Positions 1 to 8,726 of a stretch of DNA of 64,000 bases are shown in pieces. The position numbers were made by a program, and so were the translations under genes. The notes below the pieces were generated by a model that was not told where the DNA came from, searched no databases, and was given only the letters and a program-made list of their open reading frames with translations. Every line of letters starts with the position of its first letter. The first letter of the stretch is position 1. This DNA comes from UBA4874 sp002399435 (GTDB lineage Bacteria > Bacillota > Clostridia > Caldicoprobacterales > DTU083): NCBI GenBank assembly GCA_036823195.1, contig DAISGI010000006.1, positions 18,442-82,441 of the forward strand. The letters run 5' to 3'.

Positions 1-860
1 CATCCCGAAGGAGGATCCACCGGACTGGGAACATCCCCTTTCAGTACAATGCGCTGAGCTGCCCGGGCAGTCTTCGGATCGGCTATGGGAATGGCCGAGA
101 TCAGACTCCGTGTATACGGATGCACGCTGTGAAAGGTCAGCTCATAGCTGTCCGCCAGTTCCATCATCTTTCCCAGGTACATGACGCCAATCCGGCTGGA
201 AATGTGTTTCACGACGCTCAGGTTATGGGCAATGAACAGGTAGGTCAGCCCCAGCCGCTCCTGAAGCTCCTCGAACATGTTGACTACCTGCGCCTGGATG
301 GAAACATCCAGAGCCGAAACAGGCTCATCACACACGATAAACTCCGGATCCACTGCCAGGGCACGGGCAATGCCCACTCGTTGGCGCTGTCCTCCGGAAA
401 ACTCATGGGGATAGCGGTTGGCATGCTCTGTATTCAGTCCCACCAGGCTCAGCAGCTCCACAATACGATCCCGCCGCTCTTTGGAATTGGCTGCCAGATG
501 ATGGATATCAATGGCTTCCCCGATAATATCCCCTACAGTCATCCGTGGATCCAGGCTGGCATAGGGATCCTGGAACACGATCTGCATTTTCCGGCGGTAA
601 GGGAGCATATTGACATGCGTAATATCCTTTCCGTCATAAAAGATCTTACCGCTGGTAGGCTCATACAGCCGCAATATAGTGCGGCCTGCAGTAGTCTTTC
701 CACAGCCGGACTCTCCCACAAGGCCAAATGTTTCTCCTTTTCGGATATAGAAACTGATGTCGTCCACGGCCTTGACATATTTTCGCTCAAATGGCCTTTC
801 TCCCTTTACGGGAAAGTATTCTTTCAGGTGCTGCACTTCGACCAGTTTTTTGTCTTCCAT
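1..860 (-). CDS. oppF: Oligopeptide ABC transporter ATP-binding protein OppF, 3' end cut by window edge
   Basis: This is one of the two cytoplasmic ATPases that power oligopeptide import through OppBC. 286 codons are visible. Walker A GESGCGKT lies near residues 49-56, the signature FSGGQRQ near 154-160 and Walker B with CDEP near 177-180. The visible end has the conserved GDVPSPVDPPSG, which precedes the C-terminal Cys motif of this family, so only some 30-40 residues should be missing. The ATG at 858-860 overlaps the oppD stop by one base (TAATG), which implies translational coupling. It is the last visible gene of a minus-strand oppBCDF operon. Confidence 0.95.
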   Translation of the reverse strand, partial: MEDKKLVEVQHLKEYFPVKGERPFERKYVKAVDDISFYIRKGETFGLVGESGCGKTTAGRTILRLYEPTSGKIFYDGKDITHVNMLPYRRKMQIVFQDPYASLDPRMTVGDIIGEAIDIHHLAANSKERRDRIVELLSLVGLNTEHANRYPHEFSGGQRQRVGIARALAVDPEFIVCDEPVSALDVSIQAQVVNMFEELQERLGLTYLFIAHNLSVVKHISSRIGVMYLGKMMELADSYELTFHSVHPYTRSLISAIPIADPKTARAAQRIVLKGDVPSPVDPPSG

Positions 861-1867
861 TATGTCAAAGCACCCCTTTGTTTTTTCATGAATTTTTCTT
901 TGTCCAGCAGCCAGCATGCACTGTAGTGATTGTCGCTCAAATCGGTGTATTCCGGCATGTGCTTCATGCAGACCTTCATGCAGTTCGGACAGCGGGTCGC
1001 AAAAGGACAGCCTTCCGGGAGATCAAGCAGATCCACCGGCAGCCCCTGAATCGGAACCAGCTTTTTGTGGTCCTTTTCATACAGGTTGGGAATACTCCGC
1101 AGCAGCCCTTTGGTATATTCATGGGAAGGCTGATAAAAGATCTCGTCTGTCGTCCCGCATTCCACCACCTTACCGGCATACATTACGGCAATCCGGTCAC
1201 ACATTCCTGCCACAACGCCCAGGTCATGGGTAATGATAATAATGGACATATCCAGCTTTTCCTTCAGGCTCATCATCAATTCAAGAATCTGCGCCTGAAT
1301 GGTCACATCCAGGGCTGTGGTCGGTTCGTCGGCAATCAAAAGCTTCGGTTCGCAGGCCAGGGCAATTGCGATCATGACCCTTTGCCGCATCCCGCCGGAA
1401 AGCTCATGCGGATACTGCTTCATCCGCTTCTCCGGTTCATTGATGCCTACCAGGCGCAGCAGCTCACAGGCACGTTCATTGGCTTGCTTTTCGGATCGTT
1501 TGGTATGCAGGAGAATGCCTTCCCGGATCTGGTTGCCAATGGTGTAAACCGGATTCAGACTGGTCATCGGATCCTGAAAGATAATGGAGACCTCATTCCC
1601 CCGGATCCGGCGCATTTCCTTCTCCGTCATCTTATTGATATGATGACCGTTGAAGTAGATGTCCCCGCCTGTCAACCGTCCTGGATGAGCAGTCAGACCC
1701 ATGAGACTGTATGCGGTAACGGACTTTCCGGAGCCGCTCTCACCCACGATCCCCAGGACTTCGCCCGGACGGATATATAAAGACACATCATTGAGGGCTT
1801 TCACTTCCCCGGCAGGGGTAAAAAAAGAAAGCTTCTCATTTTGGATGTCAACTAATTTTTCACTCAT
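860..1867 (-). CDS. oppD: Oligopeptide ABC transporter ATP-binding protein OppD
   Basis: 335 residues, the usual length for OppD/DppD. Walker A GESGSGKS is at 42-49, the signature LSGGM at 156-160 and Walker B LLIADEP at 176-182. The C-terminal oligopeptide-transporter motif CPFATRCPNCMKVC is intact. It pairs with OppF to hydrolyse ATP for OppBC. The start has a strong ribosome site (AAGGAGG, 7 nt before ATG). It follows oppC by 30 bp and overlaps oppF by one base. Opp and Dpp substrates cannot be told apart from sequence alone. Confidence 0.96.
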   Translation of the reverse strand: MSEKLVDIQNEKLSFFTPAGEVKALNDVSLYIRPGEVLGIVGESGSGKSVTAYSLMGLTAHPGRLTGGDIYFNGHHINKMTEKEMRRIRGNEVSIIFQDPMTSLNPVYTIGNQIREGILLHTKRSEKQANERACELLRLVGINEPEKRMKQYPHELSGGMRQRVMIAIALACEPKLLIADEPTTALDVTIQAQILELMMSLKEKLDMSIIIITHDLGVVAGMCDRIAVMYAGKVVECGTTDEIFYQPSHEYTKGLLRSIPNLYEKDHKKLVPIQGLPVDLLDLPEGCPFATRCPNCMKVCMKHMPEYTDLSDNHYSACWLLDKEKFMKKQRGALT

Positions 1868-1897
1868 ATTCTTTCCTCCTTCTTCTTTCCTCCTTCC

Positions 1898-2941
1898 TCA
1901 GCTCTTCATCTTGGGATCAAAAGCATCCCGCAGCCCATCACCGAACAGATTGAAGCTTAAAATAATCAAACTGATCAAAAGGGCCGGAGCCATCAACAAA
2001 TAGGGATAACTGGTCAGACCATTCAGGGAATCGCTGGCCAGAGAGCCCAGGGATGGAAGCGGAACTGCCACACCCATACCAAGAAAGCTGAGAAAACTCT
2101 CCGTAAAAATGGAAGATGGAATCTGCAGCGTGGTGGTAACAATCAAAGTGCCGATACAGTTGGTCAGCAGATGCCTGCGGATAATGCGGGCATTGGAAGC
2201 ACCCAGCGCTTTGGCCGCAGTGACATATTCATTCTGCTTGAGTGTCAGGATCTGACCCCGGACAATACGGGCCATGCCCACCCAATAGAGCAGGGCAAAT
2301 ACAATAAAAATACTGATCAGATTGGGCCCCATGACCTGGATCCACCCAAAACCCTTCCGTGCCGCCAGTTTTGCTATGGGCGCCTTCAGGGCAAAGGAAA
2401 GCAGTACAATCAGCAAAATATCGGGAATGGTATAAATAATATCCACAATCCGCATCATTATGGTATCCACCCAGCCGCCGAAAAAACCGGACACGGCACC
2501 ATATATGGATCCAATAATCAGGACAATGGCGGATGCCACAAGACCAACCAGCAGGGAAATCCGACTGCCCATCATCACACGCACCGCATAATCGCGGCCC
2601 AGATTGTCCGTACCAAGGATATGGGGAAATACCTTCTCCCCCGCATCCATACGGGCCTGTTCCTGTTCGGAATAGGCCATGGGGTGCAGATACTCCGAGC
2701 CTTTTATCTGCTGCTCGTACCGATAGGGATAGAAAGCAGGCACAATAAAGGAAAAAATCATAACGACCAGAATCACCGCGAGGCTGATCATTGCAACTTT
2801 ATTTCTGCGTAACCGGCTCATGGCGTCTTTCCAGAAGCTGACGCTTGGCCGCATCTTTACCAGATTTTGCTTTTCCTCGTCGGTGGCAGGCAGAAAATCA
2901 TCGGTATTCAATTGAAAACTCAATGGGCTTTTACTTGTCAT
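1898..2941 (-). CDS. oppC: Oligopeptide ABC transporter permease OppC
   Basis: 347-residue inner-membrane permease. It has a cytoplasmic N-terminus with the OppC_N-type segment (SFWKDAMSRLRRNKVAMISL), a first membrane span near 52-72, a periplasmic-type loop, then a BPD_transp_1 domain. The EAA loop is visible as AAKALGASNARIIRRH. The ribosome site AAGGAGG lies 8 nt before the ATG and overlaps the end of oppB, 13 bp upstream. It forms the channel with OppB. Confidence 0.95.
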   Translation of the reverse strand: MTSKSPLSFQLNTDDFLPATDEEKQNLVKMRPSVSFWKDAMSRLRRNKVAMISLAVILVVMIFSFIVPAFYPYRYEQQIKGSEYLHPMAYSEQEQARMDAGEKVFPHILGTDNLGRDYAVRVMMGSRISLLVGLVASAIVLIIGSIYGAVSGFFGGWVDTIMMRIVDIIYTIPDILLIVLLSFALKAPIAKLAARKGFGWIQVMGPNLISIFIVFALLYWVGMARIVRGQILTLKQNEYVTAAKALGASNARIIRRHLLTNCIGTLIVTTTLQIPSSIFTESFLSFLGMGVAVPLPSLGSLASDSLNGLTSYPYLLMAPALLISLIILSFNLFGDGLRDAFDPKMKS

Positions 2942-2954
2942 TTAACCTGCCTCC

Positions 2955-3872
2955 TTATTTCAATTGAATGCGGGGGTCAATCATCTTGTAGATAATGTCC
3001 ACCACAACATTCATCAGAATGAGAAGCGTCGCCAGAAAGATCGTGGTGCCCATAATCACGGTATAATCACGGGTCATGATGGAACTGACAAACTGACCTC
3101 CCAGACCGGGTATTACAAAAATCTTCTCCACTACAAAACTGCCGGTCAGGGTGTAAGCCAGCATGGGACCGACATAGGTCACTACCGGCAGAACGGCATT
3201 GCGCAGCGCATGCTTGAACAAGCTCCTGCTCCGGGACAAGCCCTTGGATCTGGCCGTCCTCATATAATCCTGGTCGAGAACATCCAGCATGGAAGACCGC
3301 ATCAGCCGGGTAATATAGGCCATCGGATAAAAGGCCAGGGAAAATATCGGCAGAATATAATGGAGGGGCGACGTCAATCCAAAGGTAGGCAGCCATTTCA
3401 GCCGGACTCCGAACAGATACATCCCCACTGTACAGATCACAAAGCTGGGAAACGCAATCCCGCAGGTGGCAATCACCATAATCAGCTGATCCAGCCATTT
3501 GCCCCGGTTCAGGGCGGCAATGCTGCCAAAGGGGATCCCTATCGCCAGGGCAATCAGAACGGAAAGCCCGCCCAGCTTTGCAGAAATCGGAAACTTACTG
3601 GCAATGATTTCGGAAACCGTCCGTCCTCTCTGCTTCAGGCTCAGGCTGAAATCTCCATGAAGTGCTCCTGTCATATAATTTTTATATTGAACCCACACCG
3701 GCTTATCCAGGCCAAATTTTGCATTCAAGGCAGCCTGTGCCTGCTCACTGATGGATTTCTCCGCAATGAACGGGCCGCCTGGTACCATTCTCATTAAAAA
3801 AAATGTGATGGTTGCAACCAAAAAAATCGTTATCGCAGCCAACAACACCCGCTTGACCACATATCGCAGCAT
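2955..3872 (-). CDS. oppB: Oligopeptide ABC transporter permease OppB
   Basis: 305 residues with an N-terminal span (VVKRVLLAAITIFLVATITF) and the OppB/DppB signature MRMVPGGPF. The BPD_transp_1 core carries an EAA loop YMRTARSKGLSRSRSL. It is the first gene of the visible opp operon, with a ribosome site GGAGG before the ATG and a good sigma-A promoter about 110 bp upstream. No oppA lies upstream. The binding protein may lie beyond the window, downstream of oppF, or elsewhere. Confidence 0.95.
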   Translation of the reverse strand: MLRYVVKRVLLAAITIFLVATITFFLMRMVPGGPFIAEKSISEQAQAALNAKFGLDKPVWVQYKNYMTGALHGDFSLSLKQRGRTVSEIIASKFPISAKLGGLSVLIALAIGIPFGSIAALNRGKWLDQLIMVIATCGIAFPSFVICTVGMYLFGVRLKWLPTFGLTSPLHYILPIFSLAFYPMAYITRLMRSSMLDVLDQDYMRTARSKGLSRSRSLFKHALRNAVLPVVTYVGPMLAYTLTGSFVVEKIFVIPGLGGQFVSSIMTRDYTVIMGTTIFLATLLILMNVVVDIIYKMIDPRIQLK

Positions 3873-3980
3873 AAAAAGCCTCCATCTCGTAATAAAAAAA
3901 CATCCAAAAACGGATATTTATATATATTCCATTTTTGAATCCTCACATAAGAAATCATTCATTTAAAATTACAATTATAG

Positions 3981-4009
3981 ATTATAGCATTTTTAAAGCG
4001 AAGTGACAA
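3981..4009 (-). promoter_or_regulatory. Sigma-A promoter of the opp operon
   Basis: On the minus strand TTGTCA (4009-4004) is followed after 17 bp by a perfect TATAAT (3986-3981). The transcript would start near 3974, giving a leader of about 100 nt before oppB. This stretch (3873-4178) has no gene. Besides the promoter it holds an inverted repeat at 4043-4068 and nothing else I can name. Confidence 0.75.
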
Positions 4010-4042
4010 GGGCATATGCCGAATAAATTTTCATCCGCCTGC

Positions 4043-4068
4043 AACATGAAAATTATAATATTCATGTT
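4043..4068. promoter_or_regulatory. Inverted repeat upstream of the opp promoter, possible operator
   Basis: AACATGAA and TTCATGTT form a perfect 8-bp inverted repeat around a 10-bp AT-rich centre. It sits 34 bp upstream of the opp -35 box. The position suits a regulator-binding site, but there is no match to a named consensus. Confidence 0.3.
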
Positions 4069-4178
4069 TATGCAATCATTATACAATCCGGCAAAAAAAT
4101 CCTTCCCGTTTTGCGGTCAGACTTCCCGCCATATATATGCAAAATGGTCCCCGGTGGCCTTTTGGGTTTCCTGCAGAT

Positions 4179-5063
4179 TCACTGCGGGCCGGCCGCCGGG
4201 TGTCCGCCTTCCCAGGCTTTGAGAAACGGCCAGGGATTGAACGCCTCAAGGTCTTCTCCCTTGCCGTAATACATTCCAAAATGCAGGTGGGGTTCGAATT
4301 TCCCGGAGGTCCCTTCCGGACCGTATCCGGTGTCCCCCGTGTATCCGATCCGCTGCTCCCGTTTCACCCTGTCTCCCCTTTTCAGTTTCCCTTCATAGAG
4401 GGACAGGTGAGCATAATAATAGTAGACATGGTCCCCTCCCCGGACACCAATCCGATAACCGCCCAGCTCATTCCATCCAATCTGCTCAATGACCCCATCG
4501 CAGACGGACCGGACCGGTATCCCAACTTCCGTCATGATGTCAATGCCTTCGTGATTCCGTTTCCCGCCGTAGGTACGGGAATCACCATATCCGTTTTCAT
4601 AAACGTACTCTGTATCCGGCGAAAGGGGAAACACCTTGTCGTCATGAATGGCTCGCAGATCGTCAAAACGTCCGATCTGTCCCTTCACCTTGCGGGGGAG
4701 GAATTTACTCTTTTTATAGCCGGCAAGGTAATGCGGCAGTTCGTCCGGATCCCGGATTCCGATAAGGTGCAGTGCTATGGAGGAAGTCCGCTTCTGACTG
4801 ACTTTTTTCTCTGGAATATTTTCTGCCCGATCCACGGCAGCCAGATAATACCAGGGCACTCCGGTATCCTCTCCCACCGAAAAATACATTGTCAGATGCT
4901 CCGGCAGAAACCGGCCCGCCGTGTACTGCCCCATGGGCATCGCCAGATTCAGGTACAACAGGACCAGTGTGGCAGCCAGGAGCAGCAAAACAATCAGAAA
5001 TGGCAGGAGTCTCCCTTTATCAGCAATATGAATATGACGGCGCCTTCTCAAAAAAACAGCCAT
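4179..5063 (-). CDS. Membrane-anchored M23 family peptidase (LytM/peptidoglycan hydrolase type)
   Basis: 294 residues. A basic N-terminus and a membrane span near 19-41 anchor an extracytoplasmic protein. The C-terminal M23 domain keeps the zinc-ligand motif HEGID (H171, D175), H219 in YYYAHLS and HLHFG (H259, H261), so it should be an active cell-wall endopeptidase or similar. Residues 55-140 are a linker or accessory domain I do not recognise. The ribosome site GGAGGGG precedes the ATG. It lies 169 bp after lemA, with a minisatellite between them. Confidence 0.88.
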   Translation of the reverse strand: MAVFLRRRRHIHIADKGRLLPFLIVLLLLAATLVLLYLNLAMPMGQYTAGRFLPEHLTMYFSVGEDTGVPWYYLAAVDRAENIPEKKVSQKRTSSIALHLIGIRDPDELPHYLAGYKKSKFLPRKVKGQIGRFDDLRAIHDDKVFPLSPDTEYVYENGYGDSRTYGGKRNHEGIDIMTEVGIPVRSVCDGVIEQIGWNELGGYRIGVRGGDHVYYYYAHLSLYEGKLKRGDRVKREQRIGYTGDTGYGPEGTSGKFEPHLHFGMYYGKGEDLEAFNPWPFLKAWEGGHPAAGPQ

Positions 5064-5156
5064 AAAACCCCTCCCGTACGATAGGAATCCACCGGCTCAG
5101 AAAACAAGCTTTCTGAAAATGAACAAGGGAACCAGGCTTTGGAACTGGAATCAGGC

Positions 5157-5250
5157 TTCAAAACGGAAACAGCCTTCAAAACGGAAACCGGCCTTCAAAA
5201 CGGAAACCAGCCTTCAAAACGGAAACCGGCTTTAAAACTGAACGTTCGGA
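5157..5250. repeat. 19-bp tandem repeat at the 3' end of lemA
   Basis: Four units of the form TTCAAAACGGAAACCGGCC run from 5157 to 5231 (18, 19, 19, 19 bp). A fifth, diverged unit (TTAAAACTGAAC) begins at 5232 and contains the lemA stop codon. The array therefore starts inside the last codons of lemA and extends downstream of it. It has no dyad symmetry and no gene. Confidence 0.85.
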
Positions 5251-5780
5251 ACCTCCCGATCCCCTTCTTCGACCTGGAAAAAGATCTCTCCGTGAAATCC
5301 AGACATGCCGGCCACGACATTGTTCGGAAATGTCTGGATCCTGTTGTTGTATTTCAGAACGGTGTCGTTATAAAACTGACGGGAATATCGTATCTTTTCC
5401 TCCACATCTTTCAGATCCTCCTGAAGACTCAGAAAATTGGAATTGGCCTTCAGGTCCGGATAAGCCTCCACCACCACCATCAGCCTGCGAAGGGCATCGG
5501 TCAGTGCACCGTTGGCCTTCATGCTTTCCTCAGGGGTATTGGCGTTCAGGACTCCGGACCTGGCTTTCACAATCCGGTCAAAGGTATCCTTTTCGTGACC
5601 GGCATACCCTTTCACCGTCTCTACCAGATTGGGAATCAGATCGGCCCGTTTCTTCAGCTGGACCTCAATCTGGGCCCACGCATTCCGTACCCTGTTCCGC
5701 AGCTTCACAAATCCGTTATAGGCCAGTATTCCATACAGAACAAGTATAGCAACAATCCCTGCAATAATATAACCTGCCAT
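5232..5780 (-). CDS. lemA: LemA family protein
   Basis: 182 residues, typical LemA length. There is an N-terminal membrane anchor (IIAGIVAILVLYGILAYNGFV) and the family signature NAWAQIEVQLKKRADLIPNLVETVKGYAGHE. The three-helix core ends with YNNRIQTFPNNVVAG. The family is short-tailed and membrane-anchored and its biochemical role is unsettled. It sits directly downstream of the DUF2207 gene, a pairing common across bacteria that implies a shared envelope function. Confidence 0.93.
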   Translation of the reverse strand: MAGYIIAGIVAILVLYGILAYNGFVKLRNRVRNAWAQIEVQLKKRADLIPNLVETVKGYAGHEKDTFDRIVKARSGVLNANTPEESMKANGALTDALRRLMVVVEAYPDLKANSNFLSLQEDLKDVEEKIRYSRQFYNDTVLKYNNRIQTFPNNVVAGMSGFHGEIFFQVEEGDREVPNVQF

Positions 5781-5877
5781 CTTCTTCCTCCTTCAATTTC
5801 TTCCTGAGACTTTCCCTCGCCTGTCTCCGGAAGTCCATTTGTCCTCCCCTCCCCAAACTTTCTTCCAGGGCGTTCTG

Positions 5878-7875
5878 TCAGAAAGCGCCTCCGCCTCCTC
5901 CGCCCCCGCCTCCGCCGGAGCTGCCGCCGCTGAATCCCCCGCCGGCTCCGCTTCCGGACGAATCGGAAGCATTGGCTATGGCATTATTGATGGAATCCAT
6001 TGTACTGTCAAACATACTGCTCATCAGCGCAAGATTTTGCAAAGACCCATAATACCCCATATAGGTCAGGCCGGGATCCTGCAGCTCCCCCTCGCTGAAG
6101 ACTTTTGGCATCTGTTCGATGACCTCTTTGGCAATGCCAAGGGAAACCGCATATGCCAGGTAGTGCTCCCAGATTACAATGGACGGAATCTCCGCCTTCT
6201 CCATCTCGGAAAAATGAAGCAAGAACCTCTTGAAAGCAGTCCACTTTGCAGCCTGTTCCGCCCCATATTGGGTTTTTTTGGGCGCAATGGAAACCAGCAG
6301 CATGGAGAGCAGGGATATCCCGCCGACTGCAGCGACACCTCCGCCCCATCCCGATCTCAGCTGTATTGCCGCCACAGCTCCAGCCACCAGCAACACTGTG
6401 GCAATCCATGCGTACTTTCCGCTGCCTTTCAGATTTTCCCTCCAGCTGTTCCGGCTGAAGAATTCCTGAGCTTTTCCCTCCGTCTGCACCATGGACTGAA
6501 ACTTTTCAAAATCCCTGCTGAACTCCAGTGCCCTGGATCTTTCGCCGCTGATCCTCTTCAGATCACCCAGTGCCAATGTGCCTTCCTTTCCAAGCTTGTC
6601 GATAAACCAGGACAACAGAAACTTCTCATGGGCAAGGAGATGCCCGGCATCGGCTCCTTCGACGCGGGAGATCTCATAATCCTCATGGGATTTCCTAAAC
6701 AGACGTCCGCTCTCCACCTTTCTCCCGCGAATGGCGATCTGCTTTCTCCTCACCAGATCCAGGAGAGTGGCCATGATGTCTCTGGATCTTATCTGGAACT
6801 GATACATAAGATAGCTCATGACGGCAGGAGGATAATTCCCGGGCAGTTCCCTGAAGTAATCCCCCTGAAACTCCGGTTTGGGCCCACGGGCATACTTCGC
6901 GAAAAAATCCGCCAGCGATAAGACTCCAACCAGAATCAAGGCAACAAAGACAGGCAGCAATCCGTCCCGGATCTTCTTTTGCCCTGCACGTTTTTTGCGC
7001 AGTTCCTTCTGCTCTTCTTCCCATTCCCTCTGTCGTTCCCTGGCTTCCTCCCTGGCGGCATTGGCTTTGTCTGCCAGCTTCTTCTCATTGCTCAGAATGG
7101 CAGGCAGCCTGGTTTCGTCATATGCCCTGCCGGAATCCGGGATCAGGCCAGGAGGAAACACCGCCAGTGTCTCCACAAAGGTTCCGGGAGAAACCTCCGG
7201 CACATGAAAGACAAAGGTCCGCTCATCCGCAATCCTGGACTCTCCTGTCAGGGGGCCATGGGCAAAAACCTTCAGATCTTCCTTTGAAGCACCTTCCGGG
7301 ATCCGTATGGTAATCGTAATGTTGTTCAATGGGATATCCCAGTTCCGATCGATCACCTTTCGGTTGAAAACTCCGATATCCTGATATTTTTCCGCCACAT
7401 TCCGCAGCCGGTATTCATATCGGAAGGTCTTTTCCTCATCTCTGGAGGTTTCGTAGACCTTGAACCTGACAAGACCGCCCTCCCGGGTCATCTCATAGGC
7501 ATTCCTGCCCTTCCCTTTTGTCTGATGAAATGCCCTGGATTTGTCGCCTTCCTCCACAAATACCCGGACATCCTCCATCCCATCAGTCCGATCCGTATCA
7601 ATATCCCTTAAAATACCATTGAACTTCCCTGAAAACTGATAGGTGAGCTGTTCCCGGACAACAGCGTCCCCGTTGGATTGCACATCTACGTTCACATCAT
7701 ATCGCCGGATGGAATAATTCCTGTTGTCTGCCTGTGCCCTCCGCGTACAAATGCCTGAAAAAAGGAGCGACAGGATCAGAAATCCAAAAAGGGAACCCCT
7801 GGCATTCATTCTTTTCTTTTTTATGGTATCAACCCTCCTCCATGGCCGACAGGCCAGGCAAATAAAGTTCATCAT
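5878..7875 (-). CDS. DUF2207 domain membrane protein with Gly-rich C-terminus
   Basis: 665 residues from the ATG at 7875. It has a secretion signal, an extracytoplasmic DUF2207 domain (YDVNVDVQSNGDAVVREQLT onward), a membrane span near 300-325, cytoplasmic segments and a second hydrophobic pair near 495-535. The tail is a long glycine run ending in GGAF. The start is uncertain. ATG 7875 overlaps the lipA stop (ATGA), but the signal peptide reads more naturally from the ATG at 7809. The best ribosome site, GGAGGAGGG, lies 8 nt before an in-frame ATA. It is coupled to lipA upstream and lemA downstream. Confidence 0.88.
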   Translation of the reverse strand: MMNFICLACRPWRRVDTIKKKRMNARGSLFGFLILSLLFSGICTRRAQADNRNYSIRRYDVNVDVQSNGDAVVREQLTYQFSGKFNGILRDIDTDRTDGMEDVRVFVEEGDKSRAFHQTKGKGRNAYEMTREGGLVRFKVYETSRDEEKTFRYEYRLRNVAEKYQDIGVFNRKVIDRNWDIPLNNITITIRIPEGASKEDLKVFAHGPLTGESRIADERTFVFHVPEVSPGTFVETLAVFPPGLIPDSGRAYDETRLPAILSNEKKLADKANAAREEARERQREWEEEQKELRKKRAGQKKIRDGLLPVFVALILVGVLSLADFFAKYARGPKPEFQGDYFRELPGNYPPAVMSYLMYQFQIRSRDIMATLLDLVRRKQIAIRGRKVESGRLFRKSHEDYEISRVEGADAGHLLAHEKFLLSWFIDKLGKEGTLALGDLKRISGERSRALEFSRDFEKFQSMVQTEGKAQEFFSRNSWRENLKGSGKYAWIATVLLVAGAVAAIQLRSGWGGGVAAVGGISLLSMLLVSIAPKKTQYGAEQAAKWTAFKRFLLHFSEMEKAEIPSIVIWEHYLAYAVSLGIAKEVIEQMPKVFSEGELQDPGLTYMGYYGSLQNLALMSSMFDSTMDSINNAIANASDSSGSGAGGGFSGGSSGGGGGGGGGGAF

Positions 7876-8726
7876 GCCTTCCAGGCCCGCAGAGCCTCCT
7901 CCGCATGATAGGAACTCCGGACAAGGGGAGCGGAAGCCACATACCGGAATCCCAGCTCCCCTGCGATCTCCCGGTACCGGTCAAAAACTTCCGGCCGGAC
8001 ATACTCCACCACAGGATGGTGCTGCCTGGAGGGTGCCAGATACTGACCCACCGTCAGGATATCGCATCCTGCTTCCCTTAAGTCCCTCATCACCTCCGCC
8101 ACTTCCTGTTCCGTCTCTCCCAATCCCACCATAATGCCGGATTTGGTGATTTGATCCGGGTACAGATTCTTTGCATTCCGGAGCAGGCAAAGGGACCGAT
8201 GATACTGTGCCATGGGCCGGACGGTGGGGTACAGCCGGGGAATCGTTTCCACATTATGATTGAGGACCTCCGGGCGGGCATCCGTCACCAGCTTCAGGGC
8301 GCGAACATCACCCCTGAAATCAGGAATCAGCACTTCCACGGCAGTGGACGGGTTGAGGGCCCGTACCTCCCGGATCGTCCGCGCAAAATGATCCGCTCCG
8401 CCGTCCGGCAGGTCATCCCGGGTAACGGAGGTAATCACCACATGGTGCAGGCCGAGTTCCCGGACCGCCTCTGCCACATGGGACGGTTCCTCCGGGTCCA
8501 CCGGATTCGCGCCGCCTTTCCGGACATTGCAGAACGTACAGTTCCGGGTGCAATGTCTCCCCAGAATCATGAATGTGGCCGTTTTCTTTCCAAAACACTC
8601 CATTTGATTGGGACAGGCTGCTTCCTCACATACGGAATGCAGGGAAAGGCCTTTCAGCATTTTTCGGACCCTTGCCGCCTCCGGGGTGTTCCTTGCCTTT
8701 ATCTTCAGCCATTCCGGCTTTGCCAT
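7872..8726 (-). CDS. lipA: Lipoyl synthase LipA
   Basis: 284-residue radical-SAM enzyme that inserts two sulfurs into protein-bound octanoyl groups. The auxiliary 4Fe-4S ligands C33, C38 and C44 (CX4CX5C) and the radical-SAM ligands C59, C63 and C66 (CX3CX2C) are all present. So is the C-terminal RSSY serine that ligates the auxiliary cluster. The start lies inside the last 22 bp of lipB, so the two are coupled. Confidence 0.97.
   Translation of the reverse strand: MAKPEWLKIKARNTPEAARVRKMLKGLSLHSVCEEAACPNQMECFGKKTATFMILGRHCTRNCTFCNVRKGGANPVDPEEPSHVAEAVRELGLHHVVITSVTRDDLPDGGADHFARTIREVRALNPSTAVEVLIPDFRGDVRALKLVTDARPEVLNHNVETIPRLYPTVRPMAQYHRSLCLLRNAKNLYPDQITKSGIMVGLGETEQEVAEVMRDLREAGCDILTVGQYLAPSRQHHPVVEYVRPEVFDRYREIAGELGFRYVASAPLVRSSYHAEEALRAWKA

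Noticed and set aside
4016..4222. Small open frame after the opp promoter
   Set aside because: Overlaps the M23 peptidase gene end in antisense, with no ribosome site or domain.
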